Assembly: GCA_934754335.1 (NCBI GenBank)
Contig: CAKVHY010000010.1
Coordinates: forward strand, 1 to 39,829
Source: an uncultured Clostridia bacterium
GTDB lineage: Bacteria; Bacillota; Clostridia; Christensenellales; UBA1242
DNA: 39,829 nt
Direction of reading: 5' to 3'
The number at the start of each line of letters is the position of its first letter. The stretch's first letter is position 1. The notes beneath the pieces were generated by a model. The model saw only the letters and a list, made by a program, of their open reading frames with translations, was not told where the DNA came from and did no database searches. Both the position numbers and the translations under genes were made by a program. Shown here piece after piece: positions 7,987 to 16,544 of this stretch.

Positions 7987-8043
7987 GATTTTTTCTCCTT
8001 GATTAAATATAAATTTTTCTCTATTTTTCTAAAACTGCACATT

Positions 8044-8072
8044 ATTTTATCATATATTTTTTAAAATTGCAA
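8044..8072 (-). promoter_or_regulatory. Promoter of rpsT
   Basis: On the minus strand TTGCAA (8067-8072), a 17-base spacer, then TAAAAT (8044-8049) preceded by TGA (extended -10). Confidence 0.65.
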
Positions 8073-8139
8073 GGTTATTTTACAACTTTTGTTAAATAAT
8101 TATATAAAAATGTTTGTTTTAAAAGGAGAAAACTAGAAA

Positions 8140-8943
8140 ATGAAATATTATGAGAAAATAAGTTCGATATTTAATTCTTTAAATAGTAGATTTGCAAGTG
8201 AGCAAGGAATGAATTTGGAGTTAGATGGAGATAAGGAATATTTTAAATTTGGCTTGATAAAAGAGAGTTTTTCAGATGAGAAAACGGGTGCAATCAAGCA
8301 GGTTTTTTATATGCAAGATATCTTAAATATTGATGATAAAACAACAGATTATTATATAAAGATTTTCAGTTCGGAACTGGAAAGAATACTGGGCAAAATA
8401 TCAAAGGAGAATAGGATTTTAGTTGTTGGAATGGGTAATCAATATTTAATTGCAGATGGGTTGGGTGCTGAAGTTATTAAAAACTTAGAACCAACAAGGC
8501 ATTTAAAACAAAATAATATTATAGATAACATGCCATCGATTAGTCTTTTTCAACCTAGCGTTTTGGGTGCCACAGGTATTGAAACAGCAGACACAATTAA
8601 TGCGATTTGTGGGATTGTTAAGCCAGATTTTATTATTGCAGTTGATTCGCTTTGTGCGGTGGAACTTGATAGGTTTTGTTCCACCATTCAGGTTTCTACT
8701 GATGGCATTACTCCGGGTGCTGGAATTGGCAACGCAAGAAAGAAAATTGATAGTGAAAACACTGGTTCTAAAGTGGTGGCAATAGGAGTTCCAATGCTTA
8801 TCAGATTAAGTGATATTAGCGGTTGTAATGAAGAGAATTTATTTGATTTTCAAACGATTTTTACAAGCGCAAACATAAACGATTTGGTGGTGAAGTTTGC
8901 TGAAATCATTAGCAAGGCTCTAAGTTCGTTATTTTTAAAATAG
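8140..8943 (+). CDS. gpr: GPR-type germination (SASP) protease, compact form
   Basis: The core matches the spore protease GPR that degrades small acid-soluble DNA-binding proteins at germination: VVGMGNQYLIADGLG, TRHL, GATGIETADTI, AVDSLCA, and TDGITPGAGIGNARKKI followed by AIGVP. Asp106 (IADGLG) and Asp169 (AVDSL) correspond to the two catalytic aspartates of this aspartic-type protease. At 267 residues it is about 100 shorter than the Bacillus enzymes. The N-terminal RTDLA segment and the long insert after the AIGVP strand are absent, so the zymogen-processing region of Bacillus GPR is not recognisable. AGGAG lies 11 bases before the ATG. Its presence implies a spore-forming ancestry. Confidence 0.88.
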   Translation: MKYYEKISSIFNSLNSRFASEQGMNLELDGDKEYFKFGLIKESFSDEKTGAIKQVFYMQDILNIDDKTTDYYIKIFSSELERILGKISKENRILVVGMGNQYLIADGLGAEVIKNLEPTRHLKQNNIIDNMPSISLFQPSVLGATGIETADTINAICGIVKPDFIIAVDSLCAVELDRFCSTIQVSTDGITPGAGIGNARKKIDSENTGSKVVAIGVPMLIRLSDISGCNEENLFDFQTIFTSANINDLVVKFAEIISKALSSLFLK

Positions 8944-8981
8944 ATTAAGAATAAAGCCATATAATTTTCATAAAATATATT

Positions 8982-9530
8982 ATGAAAAAAAACGGTTTGG
9001 TTCTTACAATCTCAATTTTGATTTTAATCCTTTTTGTGGGCTTTTTTCTGTACTTTAGTTATCTTTATCCAGTGAAATATTTAGATATTATTCAAACGTA
9101 TTCAAAAGAGTTTAATTTGGATAATAATTTGGTGTTAGGGGTTATAAATAGCGAGAGTGGATTTAATGAAAAGGCTGAGAGTAAGTCTAATGCGATTGGG
9201 CTTATGCAATTAAAGTATTCCACGGCGGAAGAAATCGCAAATAAATTGAAAATTGATAACTTCAAAAAAGAAGATTTGTTTGAACCAAATATTAATATAA
9301 GGCTTGGGTGTTTTTATCTAAGGTATTTAATTAACTACTATGATGGAAACGTAAAACTTGCGATATGTGCTTATAATGCGGGATTAACAAATGTAAATAA
9401 ATGGGTTGAAGATGAAAACTATATAAGAGATGGTGAAATTATCAAAATCCCGTTTGCTGAAACTGAACAATATTTGAAAAATATTTTAAGTTCGCAGAAA
9501 ATTTATAAAAATTATTATGGAATTAGGTGA
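8982..9530 (+). CDS. Membrane-anchored SLT-family lytic transglycosylase
   Basis: Residues 7-29 form one N-terminal membrane anchor. The rest is a goose-lysozyme-like SLT domain: VINSESGFNEKAES with the catalytic glutamate, NAIGLMQLKYSTA, NIRLGCFYLRYL and AICAYNAG. Such enzymes cleave the MurNAc-GlcNAc bond of peptidoglycan, leaving 1,6-anhydro ends. At 182 residues it is a minimal form with no binding domains. It lies 38 bases after gpr, so cotranscription is possible and a role in spore or wall turnover is conceivable (inference). No ribosome binding site is evident; TATAAT at 8960-8965 lies 16 bases before the ATG. Confidence 0.88.
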   Translation: MKKNGLVLTISILILILFVGFFLYFSYLYPVKYLDIIQTYSKEFNLDNNLVLGVINSESGFNEKAESKSNAIGLMQLKYSTAEEIANKLKIDNFKKEDLFEPNINIRLGCFYLRYLINYYDGNVKLAICAYNAGLTNVNKWVEDENYIRDGEIIKIPFAETEQYLKNILSSQKIYKNYYGIR

Positions 9531-9557
9531 AAATTATAATCAAATTCAATATTTGGT

Positions 9558-9587
9558 TTGACTTAAAGGCTCTTAATATGTTATTAT
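9558..9587 (+). promoter_or_regulatory. Promoter of lysS-fakB-clpC
   Basis: TTGACT (9558-9563), an 18-base spacer and TATTAT (9582-9587), preceded by TGT (extended -10). It lies downstream of the earliest in-frame lysS ATG (9527), which supports the later start at 9617. Confidence 0.7.
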
Positions 9588-9616
9588 GCTTATATAATAA
9601 TATAATGGAGATTACT

Positions 9617-11095
9617 ATGATAAAATTACCAGATAATCCTGCACAAGGACTAACAAAAGAAGCCGATATAAGGCTAGCAAAAATAAAAATTTTAAAAGAA
9701 AATGGAATTAATCCATATGCACCTAAATTTGATATTACTCATTCGTTAAAAGATGCAAGAGATTTGCCTATGGGTAGTAAGGTTACAGTTGCTGGAAGAA
9801 TGACTTTTAGAAGAATGTTTGGCAAGTTCTCTTTTATCCAATTGTCAGATATCTATGCAAAACTTCAAGTAAGTTTGAGCGTAAATGAAATCAATGAAGA
9901 AGATTATAAGTTCTTCAAGAACTATATTGATAGCGGAGATTACGTTGGAATCAAAGGCGAATTGTATCAAACTCAAACAGGTGAGATAACAGTTAGAGCG
10001 TTTGAATTTAAACTTTTAAGTAAAGCAATGCTTCCGTTGCCAGAAAAATATCATGGCGTTACAGATATTGAAATTAAGTATCGTCAAAGATATTTGGATT
10101 TGATTAGTAACGATGATTCTAAGCATACTTTTATTACACGTAGTAACATAATTAATCATATCAGACAATTCTTAGTGAGAAATGATTTCTTAGAGGTTGA
10201 AACTCCAATTTTGCAATCTGTGGCTTGCGGTGCTGCTGCAAAACCATTCAAAACGAAGCATAATGCATTGGATAAAGAATATAATTTAAGGATTTCACCA
10301 GAAACCTATTTAAAACAAGTTATTGCTGGCGGTATTCCAAGAGTATTTGAGATTGCTAAGAACTTCAGAAACGAAGGCATGGACGCTATGCATCTTCAAG
10401 AATTTACAATGCTTGAATGGTATGCAAGTTATTGGGATTTCAGAAAGAATATAGATTTCGTTACATTGCTATTAAAAGAATTGGTTCAAGCACATTGTGG
10501 TGGTCTTGAGATTGAATATCAAGGAATCAAATTAAATTTTGATGGCGAGTGGAGAAAGGTTGATTATATTGCAACATTGAATGATTTGTTAAAAACAGAT
10601 ATCTTATCTTATGATAACGTTGAAGATTTAAAAGAATATGTTAAGAAATTGAATATATTTGATAATAAAGAAATTGACGAAATCGTAAGCCTTGGTGCGT
10701 TATTTGATTACATGTATAAGAGAAAAATTAGAAACGAAATTGTTCAACCAACAATCGTTTATAATTATCCAAATCTTGTGCCATTGGCTCGTCCAAGCGA
10801 TGAAAACCCTAAAACAATTGAGATGTTCCAAGTGTTAGTTGCTGGTGCGGAAATTGTTAAGGCATATAGTGAATTGGTTGACCCAATCATTCAAAGACAA
10901 GGCTTTGAAGAACAAATGAGAAACAAGATGAAAGGTGATGAAGAAGCCTTTGAGTTAGATGAGGATTTCTTGCTTGCTATGGAACATGGTATGCCACCAA
11001 TGAGCGGGCTTGGACTTGGTATTGATAGATTGGTTGCAATTTTATGCAATCAACCAACTCTTAGGGATATAATTTTATTCCCAAATATGAAATAA
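9617..11095 (+). CDS. lysS: Lysyl-tRNA synthetase, class II
   Basis: This 492-residue class II LysRS charges tRNA-Lys. The N-terminal OB-fold anticodon-binding domain (VTVAGRMTFRRMFGKFSFIQL) is followed by the catalytic domain: motif 2 in FEIAKNFRNEGMDAMHLQEF and motif 3 in SGLGLGIDRLVAIL. The frame is open 30 codons further upstream, but GGAG at 9607-9610 and the promoter at 9558-9587 place the start at 9617, which gives the usual family length. No T-box leader is present. It heads a tight cluster with the DegV protein (22 bases downstream) and clpC. Confidence 0.96.
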   Translation: MIKLPDNPAQGLTKEADIRLAKIKILKENGINPYAPKFDITHSLKDARDLPMGSKVTVAGRMTFRRMFGKFSFIQLSDIYAKLQVSLSVNEINEEDYKFFKNYIDSGDYVGIKGELYQTQTGEITVRAFEFKLLSKAMLPLPEKYHGVTDIEIKYRQRYLDLISNDDSKHTFITRSNIINHIRQFLVRNDFLEVETPILQSVACGAAAKPFKTKHNALDKEYNLRISPETYLKQVIAGGIPRVFEIAKNFRNEGMDAMHLQEFTMLEWYASYWDFRKNIDFVTLLLKELVQAHCGGLEIEYQGIKLNFDGEWRKVDYIATLNDLLKTDILSYDNVEDLKEYVKKLNIFDNKEIDEIVSLGALFDYMYKRKIRNEIVQPTIVYNYPNLVPLARPSDENPKTIEMFQVLVAGAEIVKAYSELVDPIIQRQGFEEQMRNKMKGDEEAFELDEDFLLAMEHGMPPMSGLGLGIDRLVAILCNQPTLRDIILFPNMK

Positions 11096-11117
11096 TGGAA
11101 GAATTTAGGAGAAGATA

Positions 11118-11993
11118 ATGAGTGTATTTTTTACAGATAGCAATAGCGAATTATGGTTTACTGAAGTTGAAAAACTAGGTATTGAATTTATAAGCATGCC
11201 TTACACTTTGGAAGGCGAAGAATATGGGTATGATTTAGGTAAAACTCATAATTTTGAAAAATTTTATAGCAAAATTAGAAAAGGATTAGTGCCAGTTACA
11301 AGTGCGTTAAATCCTCAAAACTATATTGAAATATTTGAACCATTTTTAAAATTGGGCGAAGATATTATATATGTTGCATTTTCAAGTAAACTTAGCGGTA
11401 CTTTTGAATTTATGCAACAAGCAATTAGCGTTTTGAAAGAAAAATATCCTGAAAGAAAAATCACTTATGTGGACACATTAAGTATTTCTTTAGGGGCTGG
11501 ACTAATTACTTATGAAGCAGCGTTAATGCATAAAAAGGGTGCAACTGATGAAGAAATTGTTAAATTCGTTGAAGAATTTAGAGGCGAAGTTGGCTGTTTC
11601 TTTATGGTAGACGATTTGATGTACTTAAAAAGAGGTGGCAGAATTTCCACTGCTAGCGCAGTTATTGGCTCAATGTTAGGAATTAAACCTATTATTTGTG
11701 TTAACGATGAAGGAAACTTGGTAAAAATAGATAAAGTGGCGGGAAGAAAGAAAGCCATTCAATATTTGGCAGAACTTGTAAGAAACACAGGTAAAAATGT
11801 TGCCGATTATCCTATTGGAATTTTATATGCGGATTGTGAAAACGATGCCTTGATTTTAAAAGAGAAAGTTCAGGCAATTGTTGGCAAAGAAGCAAAGATT
11901 TGGTTCCAGCCAGTTGGACCAACCGTTGGTTCACATTGCGGTCCCGGCACGTTGGGTATTGTATTCCATGCAAAACATAGAATGCCTAATTAA
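11118..11993 (+). CDS. DegV-family fatty-acid-binding protein (FakB-like)
   Basis: The 291-residue protein carries the DegV/FakB hallmarks: FFTDSNSE at the N-terminus, PVTSALNPQNY, VAFSSKLSGTFEF, DDLMYLKRGGRIS and the C-terminal PTVGSHCGPGTLGIVF. FakB proteins bind a fatty acid and present it to the kinase FakA, whose gene is at 2822-4477 in this window; the pairing is inferred. A ribosome binding site (AGGAG) precedes the ATG. It lies between lysS and clpC in an apparent operon, with no obvious functional link to either. The exact lipid preference cannot be predicted. Confidence 0.88.
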   Translation: MSVFFTDSNSELWFTEVEKLGIEFISMPYTLEGEEYGYDLGKTHNFEKFYSKIRKGLVPVTSALNPQNYIEIFEPFLKLGEDIIYVAFSSKLSGTFEFMQQAISVLKEKYPERKITYVDTLSISLGAGLITYEAALMHKKGATDEEIVKFVEEFRGEVGCFFMVDDLMYLKRGGRISTASAVIGSMLGIKPIICVNDEGNLVKIDKVAGRKKAIQYLAELVRNTGKNVADYPIGILYADCENDALILKEKVQAIVGKEAKIWFQPVGPTVGSHCGPGTLGIVFHAKHRMPN

Positions 11994-12018
11994 TAAGTAA
12001 AATTAGCGAGAAAATTTG

Positions 12019-14514
12019 ATGAACGATGAGTTAAAAGTTACAGATGAAATTAATACAATCTTACAAAATGCAGGTACTGTTGCATTAAAGTATGGCACTT
12101 TTCAAATTGGAACTGAGCATTTGTTATATGGCGTAACCACCGTTGATTGTACAGCGAGCAGGGTTTTAAAATCATTCGCTGTAACTCAAGGCGAGTTAGA
12201 TAATATCTTCACAAAAAACTTCTCCAAAAACAAATCAACTATCTTAAAAAATAAGATTGAGTTAACTCCACAATGTAAAGAAATCTTTATGATTGCGAGC
12301 CAGTTTGCAAATCAAATTGGAAAAGAGTTTATAACTCCTGAGCATTTGCTTATTTCAATTTTGCACACAACAAATTCATTTGCAGTAACAATTTTAAAGA
12401 AAAACTTTAGAGTGAATATTAGTGAATTGAAAGCAAACTTAATGCAGTTAATTAAGTCGGAAGCGATAATTCAAGATAACTCAAATAAGATAGTTCCAAA
12501 TAACTTAGCGAATGAAATAAATGGAAAAGTTATAGAAAATAATAATGTTTCAGGTTTGCCAGAACAACTAAAAGATATGGGAATAGATTTAACAGCAAAA
12601 GCAAGAAGCGGGAAGATTGACCCAATAATTGGTAGAAACGATGAAATAGAAAGAATGATTGAAATTCTTTGTAGAAAAACTAAAAACAACCCAATTTTAA
12701 TTGGCGATGCAGGTGTTGGCAAAAGTGCAGTAGTTGAGGGCTTGGCACTAGCGATTGTTAATAATCGAGTACCTTCTATTCTTCAAAATAAAATTATCTT
12801 CTCTTTAGAAATTAGCGGACTTATGTCTGGTACGAAATTTAGAGGCGTTTTGGAAGAAAAAATGCGTAATTTAATTCGTACAGTTACTTCTAGAGACGAT
12901 ATTATTGTTTTCATTGATGAGATTCATACGCTTATGCAAGCGGGCGGAGATAAGGGCGAAATTAACCCTGTGGATATTTTAAAACCATATCTTTCGAGGG
13001 GTGAAATGCAAACGATTGGTGCAACTACTATTGATGAATATAGAAAGTTTATTGAAAAAGATAAAGCAATGGAAAGAAGATTCCAGCCAATAGTTGTTAA
13101 TCCACCATCGGTTGAAGATACAATTAAAATTTTGAAAGGTCTAAGGCCAACCTTTGAAAACTACCATGGCGTAACCATAAGTGATGAGGCGATAAATTCT
13201 GCAGTCAACTTAAGTGATAGATATATTCCAGATAGAAATTTGCCAGATAAGGCAATCGACTTAATTGATGAAGCGAGTTCTAGAGCGAGAGTTTTTGGCT
13301 TAAAAAAGCCACAAGAAATAATTAATCTGGAAGAAAAAATTGATAGAGCAGAAGAAGTTAAAAAAGAAGCACTAAAATATGAAGACTATTCAAAAGCAGG
13401 CGAAATGCGTGAAAAAATTATGCAGTTGCTTGAAGAAAAGAATAGGCTTATAGCGGTTTATCAGGCGAACAATGAGTCCTCGAAAAAGATTATAACTGAA
13501 GATAATATTTGCGAGATTATTAGTAATTGGACGGGAATTCCTGTAAATAAATTAACAAGTGATGAGCGTGAAAAACTTCTTAATCTTGAGAACGAACTTC
13601 ATAAGCGTGTAATAGGCCAAGATGAAGCCGTGAATGCTGTTGCAAAGGCTATAAGAAGGGCTAGAATTGGTCTAAAAGATAAGAACAGACCAATTGGAAG
13701 TTTTATGTTTTTAGGGCAAACTGGCGTTGGTAAAACTGAACTTTGTAAGGCTTTGGCAGAAAGTTTGTTTGATAATAGTGATGCGTTAATTAGGCTCGAT
13801 ATGAGTGAGTTTATGGAAAAACATACTGTTAGCAAACTTATTGGCTCTCCACCGGGATATGTTGGTTATGAAGAAGCGGGACAATTGACAGAGAAGGTAA
13901 GAAGAAAACCTTATAGCGTTGTGCTTTTTGATGAGATAGAAAAAGCACATCCAGATATTTTTAATTTGCTTTTGCAAGTTCTAGATGATGGAAGGCTTAC
14001 AGATGGCCAAGGAAGACTGATAAACTTTAAAAACACAGTTATTATCTTCACAAGTAATGTTGGTGTTTCGGCTCTTCCTAAAGGCGGAAATGCGGTTGGT
14101 TATGCATATCTAACGGAGCAAGAACAGGCAGAGTATTTTGAAAGCATGAAAAACGTTTTATTAAATGAGTTTAGGCATTTCTTTAAGCCGGAATTTGTGA
14201 ATAGAATAGATACTGTTACAGTATTCCATCCATTAAATATGGAGCAACTTGCACAAATCACGAAGATATTTATAAGTAAATTAAATAATAAATTAAGAGA
14301 ACAAAATATATCTTTAAAAGTAACGGAAAGTGCTTTATCTTATTTGATTGAGAATGGATATGATAGCGAGATGGGTGCAAGACCATTAAGGCGTTTGATT
14401 GAACATCAACTAGAAGATAGGATTGCTGAAGATATTTTGATGGGTAGGATTTTACCGGGAAATACGGTGCTAATATCTGCAATAAATGGTTATTTAAACT
14501 TTAGAGTTGAATAA
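12019..14514 (+). CDS. clpC: ClpC-type AAA+ unfoldase
   Basis: The 831-residue HSP100 ATPase has a Clp N-domain (about residues 1-145, TEHLLYGV and PEHLLISIL). A first AAA domain carries Walker A GDAGVGKS (about 230) and Walker B FIDEIH. A short UVR-like middle domain (about 420-475, DYSKAGEMREKI) follows. The second AAA domain has Walker A GQTGVGKT (about 567), LFDEIEKAHP and an arginine-rich C-terminal domain (GARPLRRLI). It unfolds proteins for ClpP. A TTG at 12016 is in frame; the adjacent ATG at 12019 is preferred. Unlike classic Firmicutes it is not preceded by ctsR, mcsA or mcsB but by lysS and the DegV gene. Confidence 0.93.
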   Translation: MNDELKVTDEINTILQNAGTVALKYGTFQIGTEHLLYGVTTVDCTASRVLKSFAVTQGELDNIFTKNFSKNKSTILKNKIELTPQCKEIFMIASQFANQIGKEFITPEHLLISILHTTNSFAVTILKKNFRVNISELKANLMQLIKSEAIIQDNSNKIVPNNLANEINGKVIENNNVSGLPEQLKDMGIDLTAKARSGKIDPIIGRNDEIERMIEILCRKTKNNPILIGDAGVGKSAVVEGLALAIVNNRVPSILQNKIIFSLEISGLMSGTKFRGVLEEKMRNLIRTVTSRDDIIVFIDEIHTLMQAGGDKGEINPVDILKPYLSRGEMQTIGATTIDEYRKFIEKDKAMERRFQPIVVNPPSVEDTIKILKGLRPTFENYHGVTISDEAINSAVNLSDRYIPDRNLPDKAIDLIDEASSRARVFGLKKPQEIINLEEKIDRAEEVKKEALKYEDYSKAGEMREKIMQLLEEKNRLIAVYQANNESSKKIITEDNICEIISNWTGIPVNKLTSDEREKLLNLENELHKRVIGQDEAVNAVAKAIRRARIGLKDKNRPIGSFMFLGQTGVGKTELCKALAESLFDNSDALIRLDMSEFMEKHTVSKLIGSPPGYVGYEEAGQLTEKVRRKPYSVVLFDEIEKAHPDIFNLLLQVLDDGRLTDGQGRLINFKNTVIIFTSNVGVSALPKGGNAVGYAYLTEQEQAEYFESMKNVLLNEFRHFFKPEFVNRIDTVTVFHPLNMEQLAQITKIFISKLNNKLREQNISLKVTESALSYLIENGYDSEMGARPLRRLIEHQLEDRIAEDILMGRILPGNTVLISAINGYLNFRVE

Positions 14515-14529
14515 ATTAAAGATTGAAAT

Positions 14530-14564
14530 ATAGGGAGAAATATGATTATTCTTCCTATTTTTTT
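14530..14564 (+). terminator. Intrinsic terminator of lysS-fakB-clpC
   Basis: ATAGGGAGAA (14530-14539) pairs with TTCTTCCTAT (14549-14558) with one G-U pair, followed by a T run to 14564. Confidence 0.88.
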
Positions 14565-14587
14565 ATTTAAAATCGCCATTTTTTTAT

Positions 14588-14616
14588 TTGTGATTAATTT
14601 AAGGGTTTGTTATAAT
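14588..14616 (+). promoter_or_regulatory. Promoter of hpf
   Basis: TTGTGA (14588-14593), a 17-base spacer and a perfect TATAAT (14611-14616) preceded by TGT (extended -10). Confidence 0.7.
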
Positions 14617-14666
14617 ATAAGTGTAATATAATAAATATTACAAATTGAAAATGGAGGAATAGGACT

Positions 14667-15191
14667 ATGAAAATTAAATACGTAGCAAAAAACTACAGAA
14701 TTTCTGACAGATTTAAAGAGGTGCTAGAAAGAAAATTAGAAAAACTTGATAAGTATTTTCCCAAAGGTTGTGATGCTAAAGTTAATTGCACTGAACAAAA
14801 TGATATAGAGAAGTTGGAAATTACGCTTAATGCAGATAATATGTTTGTAAGAGGTGAAGTTTCAAGCGATAATATGTATAACAATATTGATACGGTTTTA
14901 CCTAAAATTGAAAGACAAATTATAAAGAACTCAAATAAAAATAAGGTTAAAGGCGTAAAAGATTATAGCGGAGAATTAGAATTTTTAGAAGAAATGCCTG
15001 TAATGGAAAAAGAAAAAATTGTTAAAGTTAAGAAATTTGATCTTGATCCATTAACAGTGGAAGATGCAAAGTTTAATCTAGACGCATTGGGTCATTCGTT
15101 CTATATTTTCTTAAATGCGGAAACTGGCAAAGTTTCAGTTTTATATAAAAGACAATTTGGTGACTTAGGCTTAATTGAAGTTAATTTTTAA
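14667..15191 (+). CDS. hpf: Ribosome hibernation promoting factor, long form
   Basis: The 174-residue protein has an N-terminal S30AE domain (MKIKYVAKNYRISDRFKEVLERKLEKL to about residue 100). A linker and a C-terminal dimerisation domain (about 118-174, KKFDLDPLTVEDAKFNLDALGHSFYIF and ending DLGLIEVNF) follow. Long HPF dimerises 70S ribosomes into inactive 100S particles in stationary phase. AATGGAGGAATAGGACT precedes the ATG with a strong GGAGG. It is monocistronic, with its own promoter (14588-14616) and a large terminator. Length and domain order are typical. Confidence 0.95.
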   Translation: MKIKYVAKNYRISDRFKEVLERKLEKLDKYFPKGCDAKVNCTEQNDIEKLEITLNADNMFVRGEVSSDNMYNNIDTVLPKIERQIIKNSNKNKVKGVKDYSGELEFLEEMPVMEKEKIVKVKKFDLDPLTVEDAKFNLDALGHSFYIFLNAETGKVSVLYKRQFGDLGLIEVNF

Positions 15192-15200
15192 ATAAAAAAT

Positions 15201-15257
15201 ACTACCTGAATGAAGTGAACCCCATAGGGGTCACTTCATGAAAATGGTAGTTTTTTT
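15201..15257 (+). terminator. Large two-part intrinsic terminator of hpf
   Basis: ACTACC (15201-15206) pairs with GGTAGT (15246-15251) around an inner stem ATGAAGTGA-CCCC (15210-15223) with GGGG-TCACTTCAT (15227-15239), with one bulged A. Seven T follow. No direct repeats or transposase flank it, so it is read as a terminator, not a mobile element. Confidence 0.85.
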
Positions 15258-15299
15258 ATTAATCATCATTAATATTTAATTTTGTTTTAATATTCTTAT

Positions 15300-15328
15300 T
15301 TGAAAAACAAACAAATATTTGTTATAAT
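15300..15328 (+). promoter_or_regulatory. Promoter of the ABC-ATPase-like gene, giving a leaderless mRNA
   Basis: TTGAAA (15300-15305), a 17-base spacer and TATAAT (15323-15328) preceded by TGT. Only six bases separate the -10 from the ATG at 15335, so transcription should begin at or next to the start codon. There is no ribosome binding site. Confidence 0.75.
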
Positions 15329-15334
15329 AAAAAT

Positions 15335-15982
15335 ATGAATAAGATAATTGACTTTAAAGATGTTAGTTTCTCAACTAATAATCTATATAATCAAGTTAAT
15401 AATGTAAAATTTTCTCTAAAAGAAGGAGAAAAACTTTTTATAGATGGCGATTTTGGAAATGGCGTTGAAGAATTATTTAGATTACTTTTGGGTTTAGAAA
15501 AGCCTAAAAAGGGTGAGATTTTAATAAATGAATTGCTTGTAACAAAAGTTGATTTTAAAGACTTAAATCTTTTATACATCACGAAAGAGCCACAATTATT
15601 TGATAATAAATCTGTTTTAGAAAATATTAAATACTTTATAAAACTTAGAGTAAAAAATAAAAGAGATGTGGAACAAATTCTAGAAGACAGTCTAGAGAAG
15701 TTTGACTTAAAAGACATTTGTAATAAAAAAGCGAATGAACTTACAAACTTTGAAAGAATAAAAGTTGTATTAGCGAGAAGTTTTTATAGAAGACCTCAAA
15801 TAATACTTATAGAAAACATTTTTACTAATCTAGATGACGAAGAACAATTAGAAACAATAAAAATTTTAAAAACTTCATTTTTAATGGAAAAAACAACCGT
15901 ACTTTTATGGTCAACGAAGGAAATATATAATTTGTTAAATGGATTTAAGTATAAGAAGATGGAGTATGGTTCGCTAAACTAG
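15335..15982 (+). CDS. ABC-transporter ATPase-like protein with degenerate catalytic motifs
   Basis: The 215-residue protein follows the ABC ATPase layout: an N-terminal IDFKDVSFS strand, a Walker A position, a Q-loop region (YITKEPQLFDNKSVLENI), a signature position and Walker B. The key residues are lost. Walker A reads GDFGNGVEE (38-46) with valine for the essential lysine. The signature is ELTNFERIK for LSGGQ. Walker B is IILIEN (156-161) with Glu-Asn in place of Asp-Glu. It is unlikely to hydrolyse ATP normally; a structural or regulatory partner role is inferred. No permease gene is adjacent. The layout is reminiscent of FtsE, but this is not established. Expression is probably leaderless. 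Its stop codon overlaps that of the convergent gene in a shared CTAG. Confidence 0.75.
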   Translation: MNKIIDFKDVSFSTNNLYNQVNNVKFSLKEGEKLFIDGDFGNGVEELFRLLLGLEKPKKGEILINELLVTKVDFKDLNLLYITKEPQLFDNKSVLENIKYFIKLRVKNKRDVEQILEDSLEKFDLKDICNKKANELTNFERIKVVLARSFYRRPQIILIENIFTNLDDEEQLETIKILKTSFLMEKTTVLLWSTKEIYNLLNGFKYKKMEYGSLN

Positions 15983-16434
15983 GCCTTAACATAACTATCA
16001 ATTGATTGCATTTTTGAAGGCTGAAGAGTGTGTTTTTTTGCCGGCTCTGGCGAGATAGTAAAATATTTAATAATATCTTTTAAATCAGGATTGTTTTTTG
16101 TTAGTGTTGGTACTAATAGATTAAATAAATCATATGTAGAAAACTTACTCTTGTTTTTCATATTTGCAATTATGGGTAATAGCATTTTCATATCTAATCC
16201 TGATAAGAAACTATCCGACTTCGGTGGAGCAGGTGGCTTTTCAGATAAAGTTTCAATTTTAACATTGGAACTTTCTTTTTTCTTTAAATTCTCAAAAGGA
16301 TCGTAACCCTTAGTTTTCTCAATAGGAAATTGCCCGTAAGGGTACATTGCTTCAATAGATGGATTACTCTTAGCGGTGTATGTATTGGGGTTGTTATAAT
16401 TCTTTATTAAATCAACAAAACTTTGGGTTTCCAT
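15979..16434 (-). CDS. Hypothetical protein, 151 residues
   Basis: I do not recognise this protein. It has a polar N-terminal half (IEAMYPYGQFPIEK), a proline-rich linker (EKPPAPPKSDS), and a helical C-terminal half with hydrophobic blocks (SGLDMKMLLPIIANMKNKSK and DLFNLLVPTLTKNNPDLKDI). There is no signal peptide and no clear membrane span. The start at 16434 has a good ribosome binding site (AGGAGAG). It is convergent with the ABC-like gene, sharing the CTAG stop tetranucleotide. It is divergent from the 91-residue gene and subtilase at 16545-17968, so a shared regulatory region at 16435-16544 is possible. Confidence 0.65.
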   Translation of the reverse strand: METQSFVDLIKNYNNPNTYTAKSNPSIEAMYPYGQFPIEKTKGYDPFENLKKKESSNVKIETLSEKPPAPPKSDSFLSGLDMKMLLPIIANMKNKSKFSTYDLFNLLVPTLTKNNPDLKDIIKYFTISPEPAKKHTLQPSKMQSIDSYVKA

Positions 16435-16544
16435 TATTCTCTCCTAGTATTTAATTTATATGATTGTTAAGATAAAATTGTTATGGTGAACTAAATAAGG
16501 ATTTTATCATATTATGAATTATAGATAGAATAGGAGTTTTTTAT

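Noticed and set aside
9531..9616. T-box or riboswitch leader for lysS
   Set aside because: The leader after the promoter is only about 25 bases, too short, and contains no T-box sequence.
15201..15257. Large inverted repeat as a possible small mobile element (MITE-like)
   Set aside because: There is a single copy, no flanking duplication, and a T run immediately after the hpf gene, so a terminator explains it.
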